A stretch of 64,000 nt of DNA, taken from contig JAPDRP010000003.1 in NCBI GenBank assembly GCA_030247845.1, forward strand, positions 806,001 through 870,000, written 5' to 3'. Below the pieces are notes generated by a model. The model saw only the letters and a program-made list of their open reading frames with translations. It had not been told where the DNA came from and did not search any database. Positions within the stretch are counted from its first letter, which is position 1. Every line of letters begins with the position of its first letter. This document shows, piece by piece, positions 33,906 to 45,293 of the stretch. The stretch comes from Coniosporium tulheliwenetii (taxonomy: Eukaryota > Ascomycota > Dothideomycetes). The translations under genes were made by a program, and so were the position numbers.

Positions 33906-35600
33906 CTACGTGCCAGCCGCCTGCCTCATAAACCATCCCTTAAGCGGCCCTATAGCATTCACAGCTGAGAGCCCCCAGCTTCTTACAGGTACTATCGGTC
34001 CAGAACCGAAGCTGTACAGCTTGTGGAGCTTGTCAACAGCACCCAGCAGCGCATTGTTCGCCTGCCAGCGCTCGCTGGTATAGGCTTCTAGAGCGAGCTG
34101 CGAGCCGATGTCCGAGCCTTGGCTGACTGCCGTCTCGATGACGCGAACGAGGGCCGCGGCATCTGCTTGACCTTGATTAAGGCCTTGGCCGGCGAGAGGG
34201 TGGACGGTGTGAGCGGCGTCGCTAAGAGGGGAACATAGATTAGCCTTTGAGCCCCTGATGTGCAGCAGTTGCTACAAGGAACAAATGTAGACTCACCCAA
34301 CAAGCGCGACCCGCTCTCCGGTGTATGTATCCGCATGCCTCATCTTCAGCGGGAAGTTAGCAACACTCCCTGCCTGTGCCCCTACTGCCCTCATCGGGAT
34401 CTTCTGCTCATCAACTGGTGTGTGCTGCTCTCTCCACTCAACCTCCTCTTTCTGTCCCTCAGCTATGGTGTGCAAGTATTCCAGATCCACAGGCGAGAGC
34501 CTGAACGCCGCATTCACCATCGCTACAAAGTCCTCTTCCTTCAGCGACTTCAGCCGCGCCGCTCGCTCCGGAACCGTCGACCACACCAGTGTTGCCATGT
34601 TGCCCGGTAGCGGTAGCATGGCTACTGGTCCAGTCGGTAGAAATCGCTGGTATGCAATCTTGTGCTCCTCCCCGCCCCATCCTGGCCCTTCAAGCCGCAG
34701 CGAGGCTACCACTCCATGCCGGCCGTAGTCCCAACCCCGCGAAGGGATGCCGGCAAATGTTCGGACGGGACTGTTGGCACCATCCGCACCGATAAGAAGA
34801 CGCGCTGCTAGCTGGCGGCCGTTGTCGAGTGTGACGGTAGGCCAGGAGCGAAGGTCAAGGGTCTCTGTCTCTTGTCCGAGTTCTATCGAGGACACGCGTG
34901 TTGGCGCAGATATGAAAAGCTTGCTATCGAGCTCAGAAAGGCGAGAAAGGAGGGCGGTCGTCAGGTTGAGGTTCTCTATCATGTAGGCGATTGTGCTCTG
35001 GTGTACTGGCTGCTTGGGCGCCAGACCGCTGGCTGAGGCCCAGTCGAATGAGATGCGGCTGTCGCTCACGCCGTCCCAGACTTGCATCTCCTGATATGGC
35101 TGCACGCGCGAAGTATCGATGTGATTCCATGCTCCAATCTCTGTGTAAAGCGCATATGATCAGCTCCCCCATTGCCCTAAGAGCTCCACTGCACGGCGGC
35201 GTTGGACCGTACCTCTGAGATATTTGACGGACGCTGGCGTGAGCGAGCTGCATCGATTCGAGTATATCGTCGGGCATGCGTCTCTTAGAACATTCTTCTG
35301 CAGATCTTGACCTTCTACAAGCGCGATTCTAAGATTCGAGGTGAGTTTCGAAGAGCCTGTCCAAGCCGTAAGCATCCGCACAGTATGTAGAAAGCTAAGG
35401 TTTCAATTCGACTCACGCAATCCGGCGACTAAACTCAGCCCTGCCGGGCCTCCTCCTACGCAGACTACATCATATAATTCTGGCTGTCCGGGCGTGGAAC
35501 TGGCGGCAGCTGTTGAGTACCAGCTTCGAGCTGGTAGATGGCTTCGGAGGAGACTGATCCGGGAGCAGCTGCGTATCGAGTACAACACCCGAGACTGCAT
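33906..35600 (-). CDS. COQ6: Ubiquinone biosynthesis FAD monooxygenase COQ6
   Basis: Mitochondrial flavoprotein that hydroxylates the coenzyme Q ring at C5. Exons: 35600-35417, 35356-35213, 35140-34297 and 34221-33906, introns of 60, 72 and 75 bp, 495 aa. The N-terminus is a plausible mitochondrial presequence (MQSRVLYSIRSCSRISLLRS). The FAD-binding dinucleotide motif is DVVCVGGGPAGLSLVAGLR, the DG motif is LLIGADGANSPVR, and the second FAD motif GDAAHTVHPLAGQGLNQG is completed across the last intron. The family's NRCSSLTPASVKYL and VQPYQEMQVWDG are also present. All exon phases agree and the total length is a multiple of three, so this gene is intact, unlike its neighbour HTS1. Confidence 0.93.
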
Positions 35601-37283
35601 CACGGAGCCACCTGGCCGACACAGATAGCTGCTTCACCTTACTCTACGGCTTCGAGGTGGCTCAAGGTGGTGATGCAAACGGTGCAAATACCCGTAGCGG
35701 GAAACATCGCTTGGCGGTCCGCGAGACGACACCTAACAACCACCACGAAGATAATATCCTGACTGGGACTGGTCAACGGGTTCAGAATCGTTGACGTGTA
35801 CTCGAATGCCGCGCAGTCTGTGGGTATGATGATAGAACGACTTAGCTTCTCCAGATTTCGCCTTCATCGGATGATTTCAGGCTGGCGCCGTCCAGTAATA
35901 ATGCTCTTGTCTCTTTCGACCGGATAATCAAGAGTATGAATTGGCGGTTTTTATTGTCATATTGCTGTTGAAAATCAATCTTCACCTTAGTTCTAATGCC
36001 ACTTGCCTGCTCTTTTCACGTTTGCTCGTTGCCTAATAGACTCTTACTCGTTCTCTGATCAACATTGCTAAGACTCTGTCGCGTGCCTAATCCACTCCAT
36101 CGACTCAAAGTACTCCATGAACCGACTCGGGTTCTCAGATGCTACTTTTACCTATTACCGTATGTTCTCTGAATGAGATGGTATCCTCGTATGATATCAT
36201 AGTGTACCAAACTCTCGCTGCGAGTAACGGTTCAATATCACAGTTCCCCAGTGCGGGAAACCCCTCATTCGAATGACCTCTGGGCTCGCTGAGCTGTCTC
36301 ATTCGATCCTTGTTCCATGAATGCGTAATACCTGCTCTTAAGGGGCGGCACGATCCGACAGACCGGACCCAATGATCAACGAACTTAATTTAAACACCTT
36401 GAGTTTGGTAAGGCCCTGATAGGCTACTTCTACGATTATGTAGCTCTTGGTACCTCAGATTTACCTCCTCAGCGACATTCATGCCACCCATTGCTGTGAT
36501 GCATGTCAAAATATCATGCTCCTGCAACGTCTCATAGCGCTTCATCGTCGCTGACAGAGATGAGACTGCAGCACTTGACCATTCCAACATTTGACAGATA
36601 CTCTACGAGCAAACTGAGTGTAGAGAGTGCGTAAGTTTAGCTCAGGATCTGAGCGCCTTCCTTCGGCGTCATGCAGATACTCCAGTCTGGCATCTTCCGG
36701 GTGAGCCTGCCTCTCACAACGACCCACGGTTTCCGCATTCAGAACGTTGTCAACTGTGGACAACAGTCCTCCCCTGGAACACTATTCTCAAGGTAATGAC
36801 GAAGATGTCATCCTGTCATTTCCGTCCTTGCGGCGCTGCTCTTACCCAGCTTCTGTTCTTTTATAGCCTCGCCACTTTTCCTCTTACTCCTCATCCAACT
36901 CACATCACTTTCAACAGCTCTGCAACGGACTCTCATCCCTGGCCGTACACATTATACACTTCTAGTGGCACTTCACAATCGTTACCCTGTTTCACGATTT
37001 ACTGTTTACGCTTTACCATACATTCACTCATCCACGCTCATCGCTTAGCTGCTCTTCACCATCCCTCCCTCTCACCGCAGCGCCGCGTCAAAAGCTACTT
37101 GATTCTTCTCTACGTGTATCACCCACAATTCTGGGGACGATCGCGAACTTCTGCACCAATATCAAGGTATGTGCCACTCCGCCACTCTCTTGTCTACCAC
37201 TTACCGGCCGCACACATTAACGACACACGCAGAATTCTCACCTTCTACAACTCGCGCTGATTCTCGCACGCTCATAAATCCAG
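35601..37283. other. Intergenic, 1.7 kb
   Basis: No coding gene supported. The right part (about 36800-37283) is pyrimidine-rich and probably the leader of the next gene, with a likely untranslated-region intron at 37167-37232. A 154-codon frame there is Ser/Thr/His-rich, typical of chance translation of such sequence. Confidence 0.45.
37167..37232 (+). other. Putative 5' UTR intron
   Basis: GTATGT donor, a TTAAC branch-like site and an ACGCAG acceptor give a 66-bp intron, ending 51 bp before the ATG at 37284. Splice strength matches the coding introns in this window. Confidence 0.5.
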
Positions 37284-37958
37284 ATGTCATTCAGAGCGCG
37301 ATTTGATTCCATCGCGGTTTTCTTTACCGAAAGCAAAAGGCCGCGTCCCGCTTCATCGCTTCCTAAGAAGAAGCCTCCGAGGCGATACAAGCCCCAGACC
37401 TTCTCCTCCCGAGAGGTCAGGAACGCGAAGAGAGGGAAACGGCCGGAGGAGCCGCCGCCGTCAGCGAAAGCAAGTCCTTCCAGAATCGCAAAGGGAAGGC
37501 TTGTTCTTGGTCGCCTTGTTCGGATGGCAACCCGCAACACCAAGGACACCAGAGACGATGCCCCACCTGCTCAAGATTCACCAATCTTGATAGACCAGGC
37601 CCTTGCAGAGTCCAACGAGCCCCTCGACAACTTCAAACACGAAAACAACACCAAGGAGACAGATGATACAAGCCCAGACGCAGATGCAACCGAGGGAGGA
37701 GATGGGAAGGGCAGAACATCAATCGTCGCTAAGATCATGAGCGGCATCACCTACCTTTCCAGCCGTCGGAGATCCCAACCTGAGCCGTGCAGTTCACCAA
37801 CCCTTTCTGAAGAAGAACGCCAAGAGCTTGTTGAGTTCGGCGGACACAGAGGCATGTTGTCCGACAGAGGCGAGGACGCTCCCAGGGGTCCCGGCCCCAG
37901 CACCTGGTGGACAAACCGTGAACTCTGGAACGTGCCGACCTGGACCACTGATAGGTAG
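37284..37958 (+). CDS. Hypothetical basic, disordered protein
   Basis: Single exon, 224 aa, not recognised. The N-terminal 75 residues are rich in Arg/Lys/Pro (MSFRARFDSIAVFFTESKRP, KKKPPRRYKP). The middle is acidic and low-complexity. The last part includes TSIVAKIMSGITYLSSRRR and ends WTNRELWNVPTWTTDR, which looks conserved in style because of its tryptophans. No signal peptide or membrane segment. The likely spliced 5' leader upstream supports a real transcript. Confidence 0.5.
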   Translation: MSFRARFDSIAVFFTESKRPRPASSLPKKKPPRRYKPQTFSSREVRNAKRGKRPEEPPPSAKASPSRIAKGRLVLGRLVRMATRNTKDTRDDAPPAQDSPILIDQALAESNEPLDNFKHENNTKETDDTSPDADATEGGDGKGRTSIVAKIMSGITYLSSRRRSQPEPCSSPTLSEEERQELVEFGGHRGMLSDRGEDAPRGPGPSTWWTNRELWNVPTWTTDR

Positions 37959-38486
37959 TGTGGCCGGAACTGCGACACAAATAGGGACATTCTTATACGG
38001 ACTGTGTCCTTTCGTAGGCAGAGGTGGATAATGATGTAACTAAAGTAGTAAGTTCAGCCTTCGCCAAGAGCTTGTTGTCCTGACCAGCGACTAATTCGTC
38101 CTCACAGATGGACCATGTGATTCCATCAATATCGGATACCGTGCCAGCTGCTGCCAGCGATGAAGCTTTCACTCGCCAAGCTCATCCGCTACCGTGGTCC
38201 CTTCCCTACCATTGCTGGAAATTATCCATTGGCGTAGTGCAACCAGCCTTGGACATAGCTTATCGTTCTATCCTCGAGTTAACCCTCCCACGTCCCCAAG
38301 CCCGCAACAAGGCGAGACTTTAAACGAGACGTAAGGTTCGTTCTTACCAAGGAACCCGTGTACCACGAGATTTTCGAACACTAGCCGTGTCGGTGTCAGC
38401 ATCAGCTACGTATTTTGGCTGTTGACAATACCCCCTGCATTGCCTGCGTACTCGACAGCTGGGACATGAGGTGCTAGCAGAGCTAA
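37959..38486. other. Intergenic
   Basis: A 71-codon plus-strand frame (38108-38323) has no recognisable features. Otherwise nothing. Confidence 0.4.
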
Positions 38487-39092
38487 AACGGCCTCCCCGA
38501 CGAGCTGGTTTCTGACATATTCTCGAATGTGGAGGACGCCACCACGGAACTGAAGTCCCTCCGCCTGGTCTCTAGGCGCTTCTGCGGGTTATCACGGTCC
38601 CTATCACACAGCCGGTGCCACCTAGCTAGCGACTCTGAGTTTGCCCTCTCACGAGGGAGAATCTGACAATCCGAGCAACCTACGGAAATTGCCCCACGGG
38701 ATGACATCGGCCGCAGAACAGACCAGATCCAAGTATGCTATCAGTTTGATTTCCTGAACAAGCTTTCATGCCTCATCGACGGCTTCGATCCGGATCAACT
38801 GTCTTCGCTGGCTCGCAAGCGCCATACTACCCTTCGCCCAGATGCATTCGGCAACCCGATGGTGATATCTGAAATCCACGGCGACATAATCCATGCTTTC
38901 CCGATCACGAGTATCCAAGACGCCTCGTTCGCTATGGAGACGTTCTCAAAGGACCAGGCTAGACAGTTGCAGTACCTGGTGATCGAGCATAGCCGAGGCC
39001 AGCTTTCCCACGATGACGCACCCATATTCCAGAAACAAAGAGCATGCCTCAGTACAGTGAGCTTGAGCCGCCAGATCAACGCCCTTCGGTGA
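38487..39092 (+). pseudogene. Decayed F-box protein gene
   Basis: An F-box is clear at the start, NGLPDELVSDIFSNVEDATT, followed by LKSLRLVSRRFCGLSRSL and HLASDSEFALSR. The frame is preceded directly by TAA, with no start codon or evident upstream exon, and is broken by TGA at 38664-38666. The same frame continues as a long open stretch, QVCYQFDFLNKLSCLIDGFD through to 39092, so both halves once formed one frame. An alternative is a roughly 100-bp intron (GTGCCA..CCGCAG) skipping the stop, but that removes sequence normally conserved after the F-box. A further fragment at 39140-39331 may be its C-terminal remnant. F-box proteins select substrates for SCF ubiquitin ligases; the target is unknown. 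Confidence 0.55.
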
Positions 39093-39687
39093 AGGCCGGG
39101 AGTAGAGCAGGCTCCTGAACCTGCGGCCTCCACGGTCGATTGGAACATGGGGGCCTAGAGATTGATTCAAACACTACCCATTTGAACTGCTTCAATTGGC
39201 CCGGTAGGTTAGACCATGTGGACGAGCAGAGAACTCCTGCGGTCCCGTATTTCAGCACCTTTCAAGAATTGTGTCAGAGGCCATGGTGCCAGGAATGTGT
39301 TTTGTGCTTTGCAGCCATCGTAAAAATATAAGCTACGCACATGTAAACAGCAAACATCCAAGGATAGATGAAGATAATCCATAGCCATTGTCCAAACATC
39401 TTAGAATTTCTTTGCTTGCGCCAAGAGCCCATGCCACTTTTGTGCCTAGAGAACGACCAAGACCCGATCCATAGATTACCTGTTTCCTTCCATTACGACA
39501 AAGTATATATTCGAACCCGAATGTAGAGACCGACGCCATGCTAGACCGAATGCCGAGTTGAATGAATGCATGCATGCTGGAATGTATGACAAGAACAGAA
39601 CAACTACCGACACCTCAGAGAAACACTACCGACAACATTTTGTTGGAGCGATGGAAAGCGAACACTCAACACATCACATCTCTCCAC
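39093..39687. other. Intergenic
   Basis: Possible tail of the F-box pseudogene at 39140-39331 (CFNWPGRLDHVDEQ). The rest is the 3' flank of the minus-strand GPI-protein gene. Nothing else supportable. Confidence 0.4.
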
Positions 39688-40412
39688 TCATAGCACCAAT
39701 GCGAACCCAGCAAACACACCAGCCACCACGGCCGCCAAGCCGTAGCTCTGGCCAAGGTTCACCATCGCAGCCGCACCCTCGTTATCAGCACTCGCGGCCG
39801 TCGTCTCCGCAGAGTTCCCGAATCCAGTGAATATCGCCGACGTAGCCGACGCGTCGGATCCGTCGGTTGCGGTCGCGGTGGTGGAGGTGATGGTGCTCGT
39901 GTTCACGGGGGTAGGGTTCTGGGCGCCGCAGGGGTGGTCCGCGCGGCAGGAGTCTGCGCACGCGCTGTTCTGCCCGCAGGCCGTCACGCACTGGTTGCCC
40001 CACTCGGTGCAGGTGAAGTAGGGGATTGTTTGGCTGTATTCGGAGGCGTTGGGGCTGAGGCCGTTGACGGCGCAGACGCAGTTGAAGACGAGGGTTTTCT
40101 GGTAAAGGGGGTTAGTTTATGGAGGGAGGGGGGTGGATGGAAGAGGGAAGGGGCGGAGGGTGGCGTACGGGATCACAGTCGTTGGCTGCGGTGGAGGCGG
40201 AGTTGCCGGGGTACTGGAGGCAGAGGAGGGGGCAGGATGACTTCTGGGACTGGCACCATTGTCCTGTGTTCTGTTAGTGATACGGTCTCCGAGCGGTCTG
40301 GAGTCTGTAACGTACTCCTAGTTGCAATATCGACGGAGTCCGGGTTGATTGTCTGGGCGCTGGCGAGGCCGGCAATGGCGAGGAGGAAGGAGACGGCGGC
40401 GGACGAACGCAT
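39688..40412 (-). CDS. Secreted cysteine-rich GPI-anchored protein (DUF7707-like)
   Basis: Small cell-surface protein of about 200 aa. Exons: 40412-40316, 40263-40169 and 40098-39688, introns of 52 and 70 bp; the second has a CTAAC branch site. A signal peptide is clear (AAVSFLLAIAGLASAQ). The mature part follows with RQWCQSQKSSCPLLC and LVFNCVCAVNGLSPN, then QTIPYFTCTEWGNQCVTAC and SCRADHPCGAQ. This cysteine pattern fits the fungal DUF7707-type family rather than CFEM. A Ser/Thr-rich stalk (STITSTTATATDGSDASA) precedes a hydrophobic tail, GLAAVVAGVFAGFALVL, typical of a GPI signal. No enzymatic role is known for the family; it may be a wall or surface protein. Confidence 0.85.
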
Positions 40413-41236
40413 ATTGATTACTTTTGATTGCTTTTGAAAGTTCTACACAACGATGCCGGTCAGTATCGGTTCGGTGGTGAGGATGTGCAGCGGAGGAAGT
40501 TGGGAGAGGCGGTTTGGCCGTGGAATGGTAAACAATGTCTCACTCACCTCGGATTTGTTAGGAGAACAGATATACTCAAAAACAGATATTACTGGTTACA
40601 AGAAGTATTACGAAGGAAGATATTACGATGAATAGAAGCCCGGAGAGGACTCTGGTGTACCGGACAGGAAGCGACGGTTGGGATTGCTGAGTGTAGAAAG
40701 AGGAGCTGGCGGAGGTGTTGAAGATAAGTTTATTAAAGGGAACCGAAGGCGTTGCTCAAAAGGCTAGCGCGGCATCGAGACCCATGGCAGCCGAGTCAAG
40801 TGGCAGCACATCTCGGACGCTCTCCGCAGAATCAATGTGCAAGCCGTCAGCGCCATTGCTGGATGGGTGCTAGTTGTGCTGGATATCTGGCGTTGCGTGC
40901 GCGTCCGCGATCACAAAAAGTTAGCCGTGCTCGCGATGCAGCTGGACAGACCACCCTTCGCACCGGGTCTTCCGTTCGTTCAAGGATTGCATCGAATGAG
41001 CGCCCGTGGATGTGGTAAACTAGCAGGGACTGTGGCTGTTCTGAGCAAATGCATATGCACGACAGCAGTCGAGAGCCCCAACCTCTTGATCCTCACCGCT
41101 GAACCCTGCATTAAACATCTTCCCCCACCGCATCCGCCAGTCACTCGAACGCCTCAACTCAGCCGCTGCACCATTTATTCAATCAACCACGTCCAAACAC
41201 AGTCCGGCTGCTCCGCACACGAGCCACGACAGATGG
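40413..41236. other. Divergent intergenic region between GPI-protein gene and YPT35
   Basis: Should contain both promoters. Plus-strand frames of 88 and 142 codons overlap each other without motifs. No gene supported. Confidence 0.45.
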
Positions 41237-42081
41237 ATGGAGTCTGCGGGCTCTGCATCCCTTAGCACGCCGCCCAACTCCGCTCTATCAAACGGCCCTG
41301 CAGCTGCCTGTGACAGCGGCAAAACTGTCACCTCCGCACTTTCCACCGAGGATGAACAGCAGGTAGTTCCGCCGTACTGGCGAAGGCACCCGCACCAGCG
41401 GAGTGATTCCACTTTCAGTGCCTCGTTGGACAATCATCGCCCTACGCCAATACGCCTTGAGGACCACACGGAGGACGACTCTGAGCAGAGCAAGGTTTTG
41501 TGGGCGAAGCATGTAACCATCGATGATTACGTGATCGTGAGCGGGAGTGCCCCAGGTGTGGGAGCTTACGTTGTCTGGAACTGTACAGTAGAGACTATCA
41601 ATGTACGTCCTTGTATGCCAATGGCCTCGTTGCCGGGCAGCACCTCAAGCTTGTAACTGTACTGATGGCATGCAGGGAGGTCCAATGAAGATTAGGAAAA
41701 GGTAACATGGTCAATGTTTTTGTACTCGGAAAATTTCAACCGCTCATACGTCTTCAGATATTCGGAGTTTGACGATTTACGGCGAGATCTCATTAAGACA
41801 TTTCCATATGCCGAAGGCTCACTGCCTGAGCTGCCGCGCAAAAGTGTCATTTGTATGGCTCTGTCCACAGTCATATTCTGAGCTTCTGGCTAACTTGACG
41901 TTCCAGCCAAATTTCGTCCGAGGTTCCTCGAAAGGAGGAAAGCTGGTCTTTCCTATTTCCTGAAGTACGCCACTCATTCCGATAGGCAAAAACCGTTCTC
42001 AACTGACTTGTTCCAAGCTGCGTACTGTTAAATCCGGAGTTCTCCAGCTCACCGGTCCTTAAAGAGTTCTTGTTTTCCTGA
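41237..42081 (+). CDS. YPT35: YPT35, PX-domain endosomal protein
   Basis: PX protein that in yeast sits on endosomes and vacuoles and recruits the lipid-transfer protein Vps13 to membrane contacts. Five exons: 41237-41602, 41676-41701, 41758-41852, 41907-41964 and 42018-42081, 202 aa, with one exon of only 26 nt. Introns are 53-73 bp with good branch sites. The disordered N-terminal 85 residues are followed by the PX domain: KVLWAKHVTIDDYVIVSGSA, PMKIRKRYSEFDDLRRDLIK, the proline loop SLPELPRKS, and FRPRFLERRKAGLSYFL. The end NPEFSSSPVLKEFLFS is typical. The RYSEF arginine and downstream basic residues fit PI3P binding. All phases agree. Confidence 0.9.
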
Positions 42082-43035
42082 GGATGTTTTCACGATCAGT
42101 CTCATGCCCGGTAATGTGTACTTGTAATGCTTGTTTAAGTGCTCAAGTCAACGGGATGACCTCCATTGTTTCAATCCAGCTCTGGACGCAGGCCTGACAT
42201 CCTCAAAGAGCCATTACCATGTGGCGTCCGACAGCTGATCCACCATGGCGATCTTATGTTGCTCGATTGTTCGTCCACTGCTGTATCTTCACAGGCGCTA
42301 GTTCTTGTTCTTCCTCACATCATCAGCACACCATTCAACCAGACACCCCTCGTCGCCGAGGTCCTAAACAACCCTGGACCTAGTTTCAGAACGCAATGCA
42401 GGCCGGACAGCTTCCTCGCATCCATCGTTGTCTCCTTTGCAAAACAGCCTCGCTCTGAAGATGCGGCATCATGTTTCTGCCACTGGTATACTGGAATCTG
42501 CTTGCATGAACCCACTCGATCTTTGGTATTACTTTACCTCTCCGAAACTTCTTGCAAATTCTCTTGATATTGGATTTGAATCTTAGGACAGACAAGACGG
42601 CAAAGCGGATTGTTTGCTTTGGCATGACATTATCAGGTCTTATGTTTCTCTCGAGGGCTTGCTACATCTGAGGGCGGTTTATAGGAGCCTTCTCCGCAGT
42701 GACGAAACAGGCGATGCATGCTTTTTACGCAGAACTAGCCAATTGACCCGCCCCGATCTCCCAATTGCTATACTGAGCCTACGATATTATGAGTAGACTG
42801 ATCCGACAGTGAATTCCAATTCGTGAAGCCATGCAGTCACCTAGACACTGTAACTATGTTGGTTAGTTCCGTGGCTCCCAAACCATTGATCGCCTTCCCT
42901 TCGCGAGGTGCCGAATCCCTGCGAACCACGAAAGAGACGAAAGCTTCACCAACGGCCAAGATGGTGCTCAAAATTACCGCTTCATAAAGAGACCGACGCG
43001 ACTCCGGCAAGCAATGATCTTCTTCCCCACGATCA
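42082..43035. other. Intergenic, about 1 kb
   Basis: A 133-codon plus-strand frame at 42166-42567 lacks motifs or coding character. It should hold the SAS4 promoter. Nothing else seen. Confidence 0.45.
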
Positions 43036-44627
43036 ATGATGTCCACCTCCTCCCGATCGTTGGTGAGGTCCTCCAGCGGGCGATTCGCTCGTCATGGTAA
43101 ACGACCCGCAATCGCGACCGGCGACGACACACAAGAAACCTCCACAGAGCGACTAGCGAAACGCGTCAGGACTTCTTACGAGCCGACGCACAGCACGCTA
43201 CATGCCTACCTCACCACCAAAGAGAATCACCAGCCTCCCTCGCCGAAACCAGGTTTACCAGGCCAAAATGTGACGGCTATACGCGCCCGCGGCACTTCCG
43301 GGGCAGCTCCTCCGCCGGCGAGAACAACCGAACCAAACCGCCCACCAAAATCACCGTCACACAACCTCATGGAGAGCTGCTACAAACAACAAACGGCGTT
43401 CGCACCTTGCTTAAAACGCGCGGAGACGACGCCTCGCCACCCGAGACACCGAATACTGGAAAGCTATGCGTTAACGGACAACGTGGTAGCGATGCGACTA
43501 CCAAAGGGCAGACACCGAGCACGGACAAGCGAACGCTGAGGAGTCAGGATGGAGGGTCAAGGATCAAGAGTGACCTGGCAATATACTTCCCGAACTACGA
43601 GGATGTTATTACTGGTGCGCCGCAAGAGCCTGGTATGTATACCACGAACTCCACGGCTATACCAAGCTGATGTCTGCTCGCAGAGTATCTCAGCATTGAT
43701 ACACCCATCTACGTCGTAGATGAGCCATCTAAATCACCCAAGCCCCAGGCTTCGGCCTCGATACCGCCCAAAACACCCCTAAGTCCCGAACGACTACGCC
43801 CATCACTGCGGGCACCACCCACTCCATTAAAGCCCTCCGCGTCCCCCAACCCCACATCCTTCCAGAAGGTCGACTTCTCCTCCATCAACAAGCATACCTC
43901 GCCCGTCACTTCTGATACCGACCCACTATCCGACGCACACTACTTCAAAGCGCACCGCCGCGCCGAGCGCAAAGAGAAACAGCTGCGCAACATCGAAAAG
44001 GAGCGCGCCATGCACGAGAAAGTGCAGCTGGAACGTCTGCTTGACGGACTCCTCGGCCACGACTGGCTGCGCGTGATGGGCGTAACCGGCGTGACAGATG
44101 GGGAGCGCAAAGACTGGGAGCCGAAGCGCGCCTACTTCATCGACGAGGTCCGGGCGCTTGTTGACAAGTTTCGGCAGTGGAAAGAGGAGGAGAAGCGCGT
44201 GCGTATGGAGAAGGACAGGGCGAGGGAAGAAACCGAGGATCGAGGGACTGAAGGAGCAGAAGAGGACGCCGCGAGCAACGGCCCACCCTCTAGCGATGTC
44301 GATGCATGGGCTGCGAGACAGCTGCACCAGGAAGCGGCATCCCAGCAGAAACCCACAACCAGACCGCAGAGGCACAGCATACAGCTGCATCATCCACTGC
44401 CATCGGAATCGGAAAAGCCGTTCGCGTCTTTCTACAGCAAGCCGTACCTACGAGATGCGGCGCTGGGGAAGCATAGACATGGGAGGAGTACTATGGCGTT
44501 CGGGCAGCCGGTGCCGGAGGTCGCCCCAAGGCAGTTCCGCTTGCCGGAGGAGTATCTCGCGCCGGATGCGTTGAGGGCGCATGCTAGGAAGAGGAGACGG
44601 TTGCGGAGGGAGAGTGGAAGGGATTGA
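43036..44627 (+). CDS. SAS4: SAS4-domain chromatin silencing protein
   Basis: Subunit-type protein of SAS acetyltransferase complexes. Exons run 43036-43632 and 43684-44627 across a 51-bp intron. The SAS4 domain is clear: RKEKQLRNIEKERAMHEKVQ, LERLLDGLLGHDWLRVMGV, EPKRAYFIDEVRALVDKFRQ. Before it lies the conserved HGELLQTTNGVRTLLKTR and SDLAIYFPNYEDVITGAP. The N-terminal 100 residues are in a different frame from the rest. Two explanations fit: one base missing from the AAAA at 43347-43350 (giving 513 aa and PNRPPKITVTQPHGELL), or a weakly marked 53-bp intron at 43270-43322 (495 aa). The basic C-terminus (RAHARKRRRLRRESGRD) may be a nuclear signal. TAF2 follows on the same strand. Confidence 0.82.
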
Positions 44628-45293
44628 TTGGGCGTAGTCCTATTCGGAACTGTACTGGCGAAGTTTACCGCAGAAGGTGCTTGGGTTAGTCTTGGACGCT
44701 GTTGTGGATACAAGTCCAAGAACAAGCGTATCTGTCATGCTAGATAGCACAGAAATCACACAATCCTCTTGAGGAGATCATGTTCAACATGGAGTTCTAC
44801 AGTCTAATGTTCCTCCGTTCGTGCTAGGTGTCGGAGCTTTCTGCTGTCAATTCGAGCTCGGAGCGTGACTTGAACGGTTCTCGATTTAGCACGTGATTAG
44901 GAGAAGGTCGGAATTCGGAGAAACACTTCACCGGCGTCGACCGCTGCCAAGCAATGTCCGACGTGAGTTGCGCATCGCGAAGTGAATGCGCGAAGGCATA
45001 TAAACCCACAGCCCCTATATCTATCCACACCTTGCACATCGAAGAAGATCCGGATCTACAAGCGCCACCGAACCCGACGCAAAACCAACTCCGACCGCCC
45101 TTCGCCCCGTCCACCTTCCCTAAGCGCGGACATTCAGCTACGCGGTCACTGCGCGCATTTGGATAAGCCACTCACAGTCCGGTCGCCTCGTAGACGTTGG
45201 GGGAGGTTCAGCACCCCAAAACTTCTGAGATGGTTGCAAGCAACACATCGCCGCGAAGGATATCCGGGTAGAAGCCGTAGCGGCAACGGCAAG
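44628..45293. other. Spacer between SAS4 and TAF2
   Basis: The frame of TAF2 is open upstream to a GTG at 44982, but the translated stretch is Arg/Ser-rich and unlike TAF2, so I treat it as leader. Promoter of TAF2 expected here. Confidence 0.5.

Noticed and set aside
36796..37260. 154-codon plus-strand ORF
   Set aside because: Composition of translated pyrimidine-rich leader; a good splice pair inside it points to a 5' UTR.
42166..42567. 133-codon ORF upstream of SAS4
   Set aside because: No motifs or plausible start context; matches no family I know.
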